From positions 3,240 through 67,239 of the forward strand of contig CAJNOI010000012.1 of NCBI GenBank assembly GCA_905250115.1: a stretch of DNA of 64,000 nucleotides, given 5' to 3'. A program made the translations under genes and the position numbers. Of this stretch, positions 47,261 to 59,223 are shown one piece after another. The stretch's first letter is position 1. Each line of letters starts with the position of its first letter. The notes under the pieces were generated by a model. It saw only the letters and a program-made list of their open reading frames with translations, had not been told where the DNA came from and made no database searches. Origin of the DNA: Adineta steineri (Eukaryota > Rotifera > Eurotatoria > Adinetida > Adinetidae).

Positions 47261-48839
47261 TTATTTAATGGTTGCTCTACCAGGAGTCACGTTCGTATTT
47301 ACAGGCGTCACACCGTTTTGATTTTTGCCAAAATAACAAAAACAGCGTTTGACTTGCTGGCGAAATGTTGTTGAGACAATGAGAAATACATAGAAACCAC
47401 TCTTTAGACAAAGAAAAAATAATTAACAAAATGATAAAATAAGTGATGTCTTACTTACTCCATATGCAAGAGCAGTCAAAGAATTGAAAACATTAAAGAT
47501 GAAATATTCAATACCTACTTGTTCCGTCGTTTTGTTCACAGAAATTGATGCTGATGAGTACGCACGGAAAATACCGTCGGGCAAAACAGAAATAATAATT
47601 AATACTATTTGTCCAAAAATCATATAAGTAAGTTGACGATCAACTCCTTGCAGTTGACGTATATTTGTTAAAGTGCGGATATTTCGATATGCAAGTGTAC
47701 CGAATACAATGACAGTTGCCAGCGGAATTATTATATAGAAAAACCAATGATTAACATAAGTGTAGTAAGTTCCCCAAATGACATTGTGATTGCCACAGAC
47801 GTTCGCGCTAAATATTAAGAAATACAGGTATAGGAAAATGACATGAAACTTTTAAGCTGGTTTCTTCTTTTCCCTATTCATACTCATTGTCAAAATGATA
47901 AATTCCACAGAAATTTTTTTATAATTCTCTTCAATTAATGAATGATTAAGTTTGAAATTATACTAGAAATACCTACTTTTTACATTTTCATAATCTGTTT
48001 ATAATTGTAAAAAACCAAATAGGTAATTTAAAAATTACATTTTATTGTTAATATAAACAACTAATCATCAGTAACATTACGTTAACCATGCATTTCTAAT
48101 TTGATCATCTAGATATCTTATCTACATTGAAGCATATACTAAGTTTTGTCATAATCTTTAATACGTTATTAGATAAGAAATTCTGACAGTTGTTGTAATC
48201 ATATACATAAATTTACTGTTAATTAATTCACATAGAAAACTGATATATGCATTTAAGAAAATCGCAAATCTCTCAAAATTATTATATTAACTTCTTCTTC
48301 TTGCTATAATTAGCTCTGAACTTGACACCTTAGTTTTCGTTGTGAATTAAATTAAAATATAAATTATAACTTACTAACCTTATATAAGTGAAAATGAGAT
48401 CCGGTACAGATGTAAATGTCCAAAAAACAACTACACCAGCACCAATACAATAAGCCCATTTGATCTTGCTCAATTGTCGTAGATTAGCAGATCGTGAGGT
48501 CATCAGAAAACGATCAATCGTTGCTAACCATTCGCATGTCATTGCTACACCATAACAAGTATCAACAAGATATGCTCTTATTTTGCACCATCCAGGTGAG
48601 AGAAGAGTTAAATCTATATTAAAACCAATAGAGGAAATACGAGATATTCCTACAGCCAAATACTGCACAGATTGTGCAATTGCTGCTATAAGTAGAAAAA
48701 ATGTGCATGGCTGAGTACGATACATACGCGAAGTCGAAAGTATTATTGTATTCATTAAACTACCAAAAAGACCTATACAACAGAATGGAAAAAACGCATA
48801 AAGTGTATATATTTGAGTGATGTACAACCATGATGCCAT
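47261..48839 (-). CDS. Rhodopsin-like GPCR, three exons
   Basis: Exons 48379-48839, 47459-47807 and 47261-47401 close in frame to 316 residues. The first intron is 571 bp, the second 57 bp. TM1 has FGSLMNTIIL, TM3 holds the conserved Cys (WCKIRAYLVDTCYG) and ends in LATIDRFLMTS, and the second extracellular loop has NVCG. TM6-TM7 read MIFGQIVLIIISVLP and FNSLTALAYGSGFYVFLIV. A short basic tail ends in a Thr/Asn-rich stretch. It belongs with the TIDR-type bdelloid receptors, as does the gene at 10393. Ligand unknown, a neuropeptide is possible. Confidence 0.85.
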
Positions 48840-50502
48840 ATTTTATGCCTGTTTATTTGCAAAATATTTTCACTAAATATTGTTTGTGCACTGTTGAAAG
48901 AGAAAATATATAGCTATATGTACACTCTGTTTTACAGAATGCTTGGAAAATCTAATTACATAACGTACATTTTGAATGGATGAGAGCGAACGAGTCATTA
49001 TCTTCGTATTTACATCCACACATAGATCTATCACTTTTCATTCAAAACTCCATCGTCATCATTTCATTCTATTATAGTCCTTAAGTTCTATGAATTTACT
49101 GAATTTTAGAGTGATATAAATCTTCAAAGTAAGATAACTTTTCAGTTCTGAAATTCGTAAGAATTTATTGTTCTTCAAGTTCAGATACGCCTCATTTTAT
49201 TATGTAAAAATCTTTTTTTTCTCAGAACAAAACATATCTGCAATAGTGTTGCGACAGACTCAATAGTTTTCTCTTATCATTTTACAAACACATTCGTTAG
49301 AGAACGTCTTGAATCATTCAATAGTAATAAATACTCCCTCGATACTGTTTGTAACACTACTTACCAAATATCTGATTAATAGAGTAAACTTTGTAAAATA
49401 TAATCGTCTGAAATAGTTCTTCTTTCCTCAACTAAAAATGAAAATTATGCATTTTCCCTCCATCTATTATATGTCTTTTATTTCTCGACGTCACAGAATG
49501 CGATGAAGTAATGCATATTAAATTAAAAGTCTGAAGATTTTATTTGATATGTTTTATGCTCTCTGATTCTATTGAATTATTTGAAAAAAAAAGCATGATA
49601 ATTATAAAACATTTTCTTAAAAATAGTAATTAATAGTACCCAGAAAGAAAAATCTGAATTAATATGTCCTTAATAAAGGAGTAGGTTAATATCTAATAAT
49701 ATTCTCCTGATGATATTTTCTAGCTGAGAAAATAGAAATATTACAGAAAGATCGATTTCCTATTAATTGATAATATGAATTGTATCTTTAAATATCTCAA
49801 GGAATAGAAATAGATTTTTAATGATATTGTCTAACTTATTCTTGATAAAGAAAACCATTTTGATAGTTGTTTTTATTATTAAAAGCAGTAATTTTAATTG
49901 ATTTGAAAATAATTTTAAAGATTCTGATAGAATATTTAATTTCTGAATGAGGATTGCTGAGAACCAATAGAAATCGAGTGTTTTAATTGATTATAGATAG
50001 CATTTCTACGAGAAAGAGCTGAACGAGTTCCCAGGCGAGTATTATCTATGTTAATATTTAAAAATATGTTAAAATAAATTTTCCATCTGCAAAAACAAAT
50101 TATTTTTATGAAATCAGTGATGAATAATTAATTTTAATGTTGCTATACTAAGAATATTTTTACTGATAAACACAATGGAATTCTAGAAAAGAAATAGTTT
50201 TTGCTATTTAAGATACACGTACTCATTAAATTTAACAATTAGCTAAAATATTTTTTCTATCTTATTCACATTTAATTATGTGAATAAAATATTGTCTGAG
50301 GGAGTAGATATACGGATCATATAGTCATGACATCCACATTCTCTTATTCAAGATTCGAAAAAAGATATATGTCAGAAGTTGAAAATATTATTTTACGAAA
50401 AACAGAGTCGGGTTGCGCAAGCAGCTTAACTTGAATGCCTAATGGTATGGCATAATAATTGTGACCCGTGAAAAGGTTCACAAATACTTCGAAGTATAAA
50501 GT

Positions 50503-50528
50503 CATCTTCTTCTTTTTCTTCTTCTTCA
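50503..50528. repeat. CTT microsatellite
   Basis: CTTCTTCTTTTTCTTCTTCT run, coding-strand reading AAG. Confidence 0.7.
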
Positions 50529-51074
50529 TCTGAAAATAAATCTTGTTTTTGGTGTTTTTTACGGTATTATAAAACACCAACAAATAGTTCCATCCACGGA
50601 ATTATTTAATGCGAAGTAACTGACTCGACATCAGCCGACCCCATCAGTAATATTACATAAAAGGCATATAAAATGGAAATATTTGCATGTTGTGCAATAA
50701 CATATAACGGCAACAATGGAATAAAACAAACATTAACAGTAACGAAATAACTTGCATAATATAATCTCAAATTATTTAATCTACAATAGTTGACTGAATT
50801 AGAAATCATCCAATACTGTTTTTCGTTTGATTGATTATTTAAAATTAATAACGACAGAAGTATCCGTGTTTTTTACAAGTTTCTTAACTATATAATTGTT
50901 AGACATGTATCCTAGAATTCTAACATTCTTGTTGTAATAAATTCAATTGTTGCTGATCATCACATGTTTTGTTTTTCTAATCAGGACATTTAATATTTAG
51001 ATATAAATAAGTGATTTATGTATCATTATTAACGAAATTTATTTTCCGTTTGTTCAGCATCTTGAAAGCCGGAC

Positions 51075-51123
51075 GGTTGGGAGTGTGGGTATCACAGAAG
51101 AAGAGCTCTCAACACCCACACAA
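51075..51123. repeat. Telomere-like hairpin
   Basis: TTGGGAGTGTGGGTATC faces CTCAACACCCACACAAC, about 220 bp beyond the stop of the YcaC-like gene. Confidence 0.6.
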
Positions 51124-51344
51124 CATATACTATATACAACAGACTATACTCAAAATCGTTGATAGCAATTATCTATTTTGATTGTTAATTACTGGCATGT
51201 TTGAGAAAGATATCTTTACTTTCAGCATTCGTTTAAATAAGCTTTTCAATACAATAATATAGTATGGGAAAGATAAATATTTATTATAAAAAATTGTTAA
51301 ACTATATTAGTAAAAATATGATTGTCTTATTTTTTGTTTTCCGT

Positions 51345-51971
51345 TTATTTTTTTGGTTGAACAGAATCATAACTTTGCATTAAATTTGCATATTGTGGTA
51401 AATGATCAGCAAGTACTTTACCGAAACCTTGAACATCATTTCGCCAATCTCGTTGTAATTCACTACCAACTGCAAACCAATTGACTAATTGAGCACCAGC
51501 ATTTTGCATTCTTAACCATGCACTATCACGTACACTTGTATTAAATGTACCACTACAATCTGTAACAACAAATACTTCAAAACCTTCTTCTAATGCTGAT
51601 AATGTTGGAAATGCAACACATACATCAGTTACAATACCAGCAATAATTAATTGTTTACGACCAGTTGCTTTTACAGCTTTTACAAAATCTTCATTATCCC
51701 ATGCATTGATTTGTCCTGGTCGAGCAAAATAAGGTGCATCTGGAAACATATTTTTTATTTCTGGTACCATTGGTCCATTTGGACCTTGTTCAAAACTAGT
51801 TGTAAGAATAACTGGTAATTTAAAGAATTTTGTAATATCAGCTAATGCTAATAGATTATTTCTAAAATCATCTGGACTATAATCACGTACTAATGAAAGA
51901 AGACCAGCTTGATGATCGATAAAAAGTACAGCAGCTTTATCTTTATCCAATCGATTGTATTTAAAAGGCAT
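51345..51971 (-). CDS. ycaC-like: YcaC-like isochorismatase-family hydrolase
   Basis: Intronless gene of 208 residues, the same length as Escherichia coli YcaC and alike along its whole length (AAVLFIDHQAGLLSLVRD, LTTSFEQGPNGPMVPEI, ARPGQINAWDNEDFVKAVKA, QLIIAGIVTDVCVAFP, AQLVNWFAVGSELQRDW). The nucleophile Cys118 and Asp19 of the isochorismatase fold are present, and the third catalytic position reads Arg84. The true substrate of YcaC is not settled. I chose the ATG at 51971 because it gives MPFKYNRLDK and the family length. An upstream GTG extension is not supported. Close likeness to a bacterial protein and the lack of introns suggest horizontal transfer. Confidence 0.92.
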   Translation of the reverse strand: MPFKYNRLDKDKAAVLFIDHQAGLLSLVRDYSPDDFRNNLLALADITKFFKLPVILTTSFEQGPNGPMVPEIKNMFPDAPYFARPGQINAWDNEDFVKAVKATGRKQLIIAGIVTDVCVAFPTLSALEEGFEVFVVTDCSGTFNTSVRDSAWLRMQNAGAQLVNWFAVGSELQRDWRNDVQGFGKVLADHLPQYANLMQSYDSVQPKK

Positions 51972-53019
51972 TGTTTTTTGTTTTGTAATAATCACACTGG
52001 TTGATAAATTGTGAAGAGAAGATATTGGTTTGATTTACTGTCTTTACATGTTGAATATATACACATTTGAAATGTATGCATCGATGCTTTCTGCTTGGTA
52101 ATAATTGATCGTGGGATTAAAACCATGCGCAAGAAGAACAATGAAAAACGTATCGTCATTCTCAATATACGTTTCTATTTTTGTATATATATATATTTTG
52201 TAAAGAATAAGTACTGGTATTTTGTTGGCCCATACCTTTACCGCGTGGCTTACAACGAAAGAGTAAAGTAGATAAAAAACGTACTCAGTTTCATATGCAC
52301 TTGTAGTTCTTTTTTTTTATGTAACGGAAATCGTTCAAAATCTAAATGTATTTATTTTTATTAATATTTAGATTTTGAATATGATATCTACACTAAAATC
52401 ATCAGTTTATTCGTTTTTTGAAGAATATTTAAATTATTCGTATGTAAGTAATATTTTTCTACTAATAACGTTAATATCATTTAATAATATTAATCTTTAA
52501 TGTGAAATAAGTAGAATCGATTTCATCTTATTTATTTTTTTGATTATTACGCAATAGAATTGTCCTATCACTCGTTCGAAAAAGTACAAGGAAAAAAAGG
52601 TTTTTATGAATCATAAGATTGTTTTTAGATACGAGTATCAAATAGTTACAGTCGACAAGAGAAAAAAAAATATATCATCGAAGCATAACTGTCGTATACC
52701 TATACAACTGAAAAGAAAAAAATTCGAAATATTATGTTTGATTAAGCGTGATAATATTCTCAAATAGAATTATTCTATGTTTCATACCCGAGCTTTTTAT
52801 CTTATAATTTTACTATAAATTTTTTTATAATAAGTTGACACATCTTGAAGATGTGAGTGTGGATATGATATTGCTCCTATATCGACACCCTCAAGATTTC
52901 TTGATTTCTAACAATTTATTCGAATATATAAATATTTAAACGTGATTGACAATGTAAAGCATAGTTCATCGTAGAATATCAATCGAACTATTACAAAACA
53001 AAAAGTAATATAAATGATT
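51972..53019. other. Intergenic region
   Basis: AT-rich, no gene. The hairpin at 52842-52897 lies close to the end of the NHL gene. Confidence 0.4.
52842..52897. repeat. Telomere-like hairpin
   Basis: ATCTTGAAGATGTGAGTGTG faces CGACACCCTCAAGATTT across about 20 bp. It lies 123 bp beyond the NHL gene's stop. Confidence 0.65.
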
Positions 53020-54877
53020 TTAATAACGAATAAATTGTTGTACTCGATTGTTATACGTATCTGCCACATATAAATTTCGTTGAGAATCGAGTGTTACTGC
53101 ACAAGGCTTATATAGAAACGTATTATTGGAACCCGATTGACCACTTACACCAACAATTGTCGTGCCATTAGTTTGACCAGCCAGAAATAGTTGAATACGA
53201 TGATTATCTCTATCAGCAATATAAAGATTACCCAGGGAATCAAGAGTAACACCAACAGGATAATTAAGAAGGTCTGATGAACTTCCACTAGTTCCAGTAC
53301 TACTTCCAGCAACAAGAACCCAATTAGTTGCACCTATTACCCAACGAACAATATTATTTGAACCTGCATTAGCAATAATTAAACTGTTCGATGACGAATC
53401 AAAATAAAGACCAACAGGATAATTCAGTTGTGTACTTCCTGTTCCTAGACCATTTCCTCCAGCAACTACCGTTCCTGAAGATGCACCTGATAAATAACTC
53501 ATAACACGACTATTACTCTGATCAACTATATATAAAGTACCAGAACTTGAGTCAAGCGCAATACCAAATGGATCAATCAATAGATTATTTGCAGAACCAG
53601 TAGAACCTATTATTGAAATTAAATTCTTATGATATATTTCTATATAATTATATTATTTCTTACCTTGAATACCAGCAACCGTTGTGCCTGAAACTGCACC
53701 ATTCGACCAATACTGAACGCGATTATTACTTGTATCTGTTATATAGATGCCACCACTTGAATCTAACACAATTCCACTTGGTTGATAGAATTCCGTAGAA
53801 TTTGTACCAGCTATTCCACCTGAATCTCCAGCTATTGTTGTTCCAGTCATTGCTCCTAATATCCATTTTTGAATTCGATTATTTTGTTGATCAGCAATAT
53901 AAAGTGTATTTGATGAATCCAATGCTAAACTAAATGGATGATCAAGTTGATCAGCAGCAGCCGTAGTGATAGAACTTCCAGTACCAGCAACCGTTGTACC
54001 TGTTACATTCCAACGATACAAAAATGTTGCTGCTACAATATAAATAAAATATTTTTCATATATTATGAAAATAGAGAAGAATATTATATAACACTCTAGA
54101 AAAACAAAAAACTTACTTGTTGTTGAAGATATACTAGATGTCGGCGTAGCTATATAGAACAGAGAAATTTTTTTAATCAATAACAATCTTTATGAAATAT
54201 TAAACAACAAACTGATATTTATTATTGATGTGGTTGTATTATTGTTAGTATTTGCATTTGATGATGATGTATTGGATTGTAAGGCTAAATAATAATAAAT
54301 TAAATCATAGAAAAGGATGCCTTTTGTAATTTGCATATAAATCAAAAATTTATTATTTATAGGATTGAATCTAAACAAGGGTATGATTTATTTACAAAGA
54401 AAAAAAAACGTACTTTTTATAAGAAGAAATATAACAGCACCAATCAAAAGCAGAATGACAGCCACTACGCCTATTTTGAAAAGTATGCCACCCTTTCGTT
54501 GATAAAATGATCGTCTTTATAAAGAAAATAGTCTTTGGTAAATTCGAATGTAAAACATACTTTTTAGGTTGTTCAGTTATTTTTGATGATTCATCTTTTT
54601 TCGTTTGTGAATTATCTTCAGGTTTTGGTAAAACTTGATTTTTTCGTATCGAAATTCTTTTGTTATTATCGATTGATTTCAGATCATCATGGCTGACATG
54701 TTTAATTTCAGCTCGAGAAGACGTCGTGCTACGACAGAGTGATCGAAGATCATCTCGACTGAGACGTCTAACCTTTGGACGGATTGAATTTTTTGCACTA
54801 CAGATTGATCGAAGTTCTTGTTGAGTAATCTTCTTATGATCAATACGAGCAGATTTTGGAATTATTCTTACTGGCAT
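53020..54877 (-). CDS. Type II membrane NHL-repeat protein
   Basis: Six exons (54561-54877, 54414-54514, 54213-54284, 54117-54149, 53664-54032, 53020-53606) close in frame to 492 residues. A basic cytosolic tail of about 110 residues holds three imperfect repeats centred on TQQELRSICS, SRDDLRSLCR and SHDDLKSIDN. One membrane helix follows at about 116-138, then a Ser/Thr/Asn-rich stalk coded by two small exons, then NHL repeats from about residue 175 to the end (for example HPFSLALDSSNTLYIADQQN, PSGIVLDSSGGIYITDTSNN, NLYVADTYNNRVQQFI), which should form a six-bladed beta-propeller outside the cell. Such architecture is common in bdelloids. A surface ligand-binding role is probable, the ligand unknown. 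Confidence 0.88.
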
Positions 54878-55284
54878 AGTTTTTTTGCGTCTTATTAAAT
54901 TATTCAGTATGAAATTATACCTTTATATACTTCTTATATAGTATCGATTTGTTTTCATTCATTAAACAAAAAAAGAAACCTTACATTTATACAGAAAAAT
55001 TCATTTCTGTATTTTACTCGATAATACAAAAGTTGATTAGAAAAAACGAAAAGAAATGACGATCATGCCATTTTCAAGTTGCTTTTTTCAAACATTAGTA
55101 AAGAATGAAAGTAGGTTAATCTTCAAGGTGGGCGTGGGTGGGTGAGTATTCTACTTATTCATTAGCCATGCCCACACTCACAAGATTCTTCGATTAATAT
55201 ATGTTATATTAAATTAGAAATATTTTTGTTTTCTTTTCTGGATAACATTTTATTCTTATTTATTTAAACAAAAATAGTATTCAA
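54878..55284. other. Intergenic region
   Basis: Spacer between NHL and PLA2 genes. It contains only the hairpin at 55119-55187. Confidence 0.45.
55119..55187. repeat. Telomere-like hairpin
   Basis: ATCTTCAAGGTGGGCGTGGG faces ATGCCCACACTCACAAGATT. It lies 98 bp beyond the PLA2 stop codon. Confidence 0.65.
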
Positions 55285-55713
55285 TTATCCACGACATCCA
55301 CTTTGTTGTTGAGCAGTGTTGAATGCCTTCGATCCAAATGCATTGACAACACTAAAAAGAAGGTTTCCATCCACCTTACACGCAACTTGCCGAGTATTAG
55401 ACCACCATTCGAACCAACCACCAAGTTTACCACACGCGGAATTGAGACATGATTCAAAATTGTTGTCACATCGAGATTGCGTTTGACCGCATGTTTCGTA
55501 GCATATATCGTGTGTGTTGCAACATTTGATTAGTACACCTTCACCAACAGCTTGAAGTAGCCAATTGATGGTTAGACCACCTTCAGCACCACATCCATTC
55601 GCTACACGAACCATACGGTTCTTAATTGTTGGATTTCCATATGTTGTTTCGATGCAAATAGCCACTAACATAGCCATGATAAAAAATCCGGTGTTCGAAG
55701 GTATTGAAATCAT
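55285..55713 (-). CDS. Secreted phospholipase A2 (group XII-like)
   Basis: Intronless gene of 142 residues with a signal peptide to about residue 26. The active-site block is KCCNTHDICYETCG with His68-Asp69. It is followed by RCDNNFESCLNSAC, the second conserved helix. The Cys spacing and the absence of a classic YGCYCG calcium loop (here NGCGAEGG) are closest to group XII PLA2. The C-terminal part (WFEWWSNTRQVACKVDGN) is family-typical in length. The enzyme would cleave the sn-2 ester of phospholipids outside the cell, and calcium binding may be atypical. The neighbours are unrelated. Confidence 0.85.
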   Translation of the reverse strand: MISIPSNTGFFIMAMLVAICIETTYGNPTIKNRMVRVANGCGAEGGLTINWLLQAVGEGVLIKCCNTHDICYETCGQTQSRCDNNFESCLNSACGKLGGWFEWWSNTRQVACKVDGNLLFSVVNAFGSKAFNTAQQQSGCRG

Positions 55714-56488
55714 GTTAGCAAAAAAATACTACTACGATGTAACTAGATGCCATATTGCTTGCTTTTTTATACTATTCTTTCAGGACTATCGTTCTTACGC
55801 TTTGTATTTACAAATGGCTTACGATAGACTAAAATGAAATGAAGGGATTGGAGATAAGCATAGCGAAATTGATACTTAACCGTGATTTTCTACGAAATCA
55901 TCGTAGTTACCTGATTATTTCGGTGAAAATATATCGTTTGTTGAGACTAACGTAGGCTTTTCGTCGAAAAAGAAAAAAACAATAACAATTATTCGGCTGC
56001 AGATGTGAGTAGCTTATCAGAAGCGAAAATTACATATTTTTTCCGTGAAAAAAATTGAAAATAACCAATGACTAACAAATTCACTGAAAGTAGCTCTTGG
56101 AATTCGAATACGACACTTATGATGCTCAGACAAAAGTTGTATGTAACCAACATGAAATGAGACTTTGAAATATTCTTTTAGGTTGGTCATAAATGAACTT
56201 TGAAGAAAGAGAAAATGTCGGCTCTCTTTTAAAATCAAATGGATAAAAAATGAAGACGAGCACGAAGAACTTAATATAACTGAAATATGTTGAGGGTGTG
56301 ATGTGAATGAGAATTTGAAAAAAGCACCCATACCCACACCCTCAAGATGGTTTAACTGACTTTCGAGCATACAAAGACAAGCTATTTGCGCGAGTCGAAA
56401 GATACATGTATCGAAATGATTCTTTATTGGTAAAATTGAATAAGATGATATGGATTATAAAAAAATTAAAATTTGTTATATAATAATG
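55714..56488. other. Intergenic region
   Basis: No gene. An open frame of 117 codons over 56017-56370 runs through the hairpin and is not coding. Confidence 0.4.
56290..56347. repeat. Telomere-like hairpin
   Basis: TTGAGGGTGTGATGTGAATG faces CACCCATACCCACACCCTCA, 142 bp beyond the Kelch gene's stop. The right arm is nearly the perfect family consensus. Confidence 0.7.
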
Positions 56489-59223
56489 TCAATTGGAACT
56501 ATTCGAAGTTTTTGAATGATCATTATGTTTACTAGAAATAAAGGTATTTGTATTTATTTCTGATAATGGCACATATAATTCAGCACTTTTGAGACTACCA
56601 CTAAAATCGTAGCCACCAAAAGCTAATATGGTTCCATTTGTTAATGCAGTTAGAGCAAATTTCCATCGTTCACCATTCATGCTATCAATACTTGTCCAAG
56701 TTTCAGCTAATGGATCATACAATTCAACACTACTTAGGTATCTATTCTGACCGTCTCCACCAGCAATCATTACTTTTCCATTTGTCAACATCACTGCGCT
56801 GTGATCATACCGTGCAGTCAACAAATCACTAGTAGTTTTCCATGTTTCTGTTGATGGATCATATAATTCAGTGGTGTTTATAAACGTGTCACTCTTAAAT
56901 CCACCAGCAACCAATACTTTTCCATTTGTTAATACCGATGCTGTATGAAATTCCCGCCAAACATGCATAGGCTCAGTCAATGTCCAGGTATCCGTTGATG
57001 GATTATAGAGCTCAACATCATTGGAATATGGACCACCAAGAACTAGTATTTTGCCATTCGGTAAGATTGATGCTGTATGACGATTTCGTTCCCTTTTCAT
57101 GCTTCTACTAATTGTCCAATTTCCCGTTAATGGATCATACAATTCAGTACTATTCAGGATCGTATGATCACTGAAGCCACCAGTCACTAATACAGTACCG
57201 TTTGCCAATACGGATCCTGTGTGCTGAAATCGTGCATATGTCATTTTGCCAGTCATTGTCCAAAGTCCTGTTGATGGATCATACAACTCACAACTATTTA
57301 GAGGTCTGCTACCGTTGTCCTGTCCGCCGGTGATTAATACTTTTCCATTTGGTAATACGGATACTGTGTGATCACCTCGTCCATAATTCATACTACCAGT
57401 AGTTGTCCAAAGTCCTGTTGATGGATCATATAGCTCAGTACTGGCTAGAGAAACTTCATTATTAAATCCGCCGGAAACTAAAACTTTCCCATTTCGTAGC
57501 AGCACTCCTGTAGGTAACAGTCGTCCATCATTCATACTACCAGTTGGTTTCCAACTTCCTATAACTGAATCATATACTTCAACAGTATCTAGAATACCAA
57601 TATTATTATTAAATCCGCCGATAACTAGTACTTTTCCATTTGTTAATACTGATGCTGTATGATCGTATCGTCCATCATTCATACTACCAACATTTGTCCA
57701 GATTCCAGTCGATACATCAAACATTTCAGTGCTATCTAGAGAACCGATACCACTTGCTAATCCACCAGTCACCAAAAGTTTTCCATTTATTAATAGAGAT
57801 GATGTGTGGTCGGATCGTATTCGTTTCATTCTAGTAGTCATTGACCAGGTCCTTGTCCAGGGAGTATACAATTCAGCACCACTTGAGTCACCACTATCTA
57901 CACTGGTGCCAACAACTAGAAATTCTCCATTCCTTAACAAAGATGCTGTTGGACGAATTCGTGCATAAGTCATACTATTAGTAATTCTCCATTCTGCTCC
58001 TTGAAGATAAATTTCAGCATTAGTTATGTAAGCACTATCATTATATCCACCAAAAACAAAGACTTCTCCATTTGGAAATACGGATACAGCATGCGATGAT
58101 CGTCTGTCCTGCATACTACTAATCACTGTCCATATTCCTGTTGACGGATCATATAATTCAGTACTATTGAGACTACTATTGGCATTCATTCCGCCCATAA
58201 TTAACACTTTTCCATCTGGTAATAATGATGCTCGGTGTTTTTGTCGTGGATAATTCATACTACCCGTCAATATCCACATTTCTGTTGATGGATCAAACAA
58301 TTCAGCACTATCTAAAGCATCACTTAAATTATTACGTCCACCAGTAACTAAAACTTTTCCATTTAACAATATCGATGCTGTATGATCGCATCGTCTATCA
58401 TTCATAGGACCAGTCATTGTCCAAGTCTCCGTTGAAGGATTATAGATTTCAGAACTATTGAGAAAGCCATCATAACTAATTCCACCAACAGCTAACACTC
58501 GATCATTTTTTAGTACAGATGTTGTATGTGCCTGTCGTGCATTGTTCATTTTACCAGTATAAGACCATACTAAATAAGAACATTACAGTTTAGTCATTCT
58601 GCTTATAACTAACAGACTAGTTTTTCTCGAAAAAAATGTATCAAATCATCTAACAATATTTTGTAGGTAGTTAAGGCTTATATTGAGCAATTCAGTGATT
58701 CTATTCACGTCATTTCATGTCCTAATATGAAGTCTGTCGTCAAGTTTGGCATAAAATATACTCGATACTTGTTCAGATTCTCCAAAGCGTTCAGATAACA
58801 TTTATCTAATACTGATAATGAACATCTCATCGATCAGAATGATGTGCTTTTACGCTGGTGAGATATGTTACTTCTGGAAATTATTTTTATCGAAAGTAGA
58901 GGTTATTAAGGTTAATGACCATTATTTAAAAGCTTACCTGATTGTTGAGTTGTAGTTGTTGTTGTTAAGGTTGATGTTGAAGTTGTCTGAGAAGATGTCG
59001 ATGTTGTTGTTGTTGTTTCAGACGATGATGATGCAGTGACTGTAGTAGTGTTCAAATTCTTTGGTGTTGTAAAAACGAATCACCACAACAAAGAGAAAAT
59101 AACTACTAAGATTATTAAAAATATAAGGAAGAACAAGGCAATATTAAACAAGCGATGATGCCACCATGTAGATGATCGATAGTTTTCAACATCAAATTCA
59201 GAATAACCTGATTTTTTTTTCAT
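56489..59223 (-). CDS. Type II membrane Kelch-repeat protein with internal TGA
   Basis: Two exons: 58938-59223 and 56489-58569, phase 1, 368-bp intron. Together they give 788 codons before the final stop. Residues 1-23 are cytosolic and about 24-47 form one membrane helix. A Thr/Ser-rich stalk follows (SSSSETTTTTSTSSQTTSTS). The second exon encodes about 14 Kelch-like units of 46-50 residues with the pattern M..R..HTASVL.NGKVLV.GG...STELYDPST..W, enough for two beta-propellers. Codon 48 (59080-59082), just after the helix, is TGA, in frame with both sides. The rest is intact, so this may be a null allele or an assembly or base-call error. Otherwise, translation could start later and leave a soluble propeller. 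Function is probably extracellular binding. Confidence 0.85.

Larger units (their letters stand above)
48840..51344. other. 2.5-kb gene-poor region
   Basis: No gene I can support. A CTT-rich microsatellite lies at 50503-50528. A minus-strand open piece at 50606-50809 encodes two hydrophobic segments (YYASYFVTVNVCFIPLLPLY) and might be a stray exon of a membrane protein, but it has no partner exons. A telomere-like hairpin lies at 51075-51123. Confidence 0.4.

Noticed and set aside
50606-50809. Possible stray membrane exon
   Set aside because: Two hydrophobic runs only. No neighbouring exons and no start context.
51972-51995. Upstream GTG start for the YcaC-like gene
   Set aside because: The eukaryotic context and the exact family length support the ATG at 51971.
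56017-56370. 117-codon open frame
   Set aside because: It spans a hairpin repeat, has no domain, and lies in a 3' flank.
59080-59082. TGA read as selenocysteine
   Set aside because: It sits at the edge of a membrane helix with no redox motif, and I saw no SECIS-like element. A mutation or base error is simpler.
59060-59090. Tiny intron removing the Kelch TGA
   Set aside because: Only about 25 bp could be removed, far below the intron sizes seen here.
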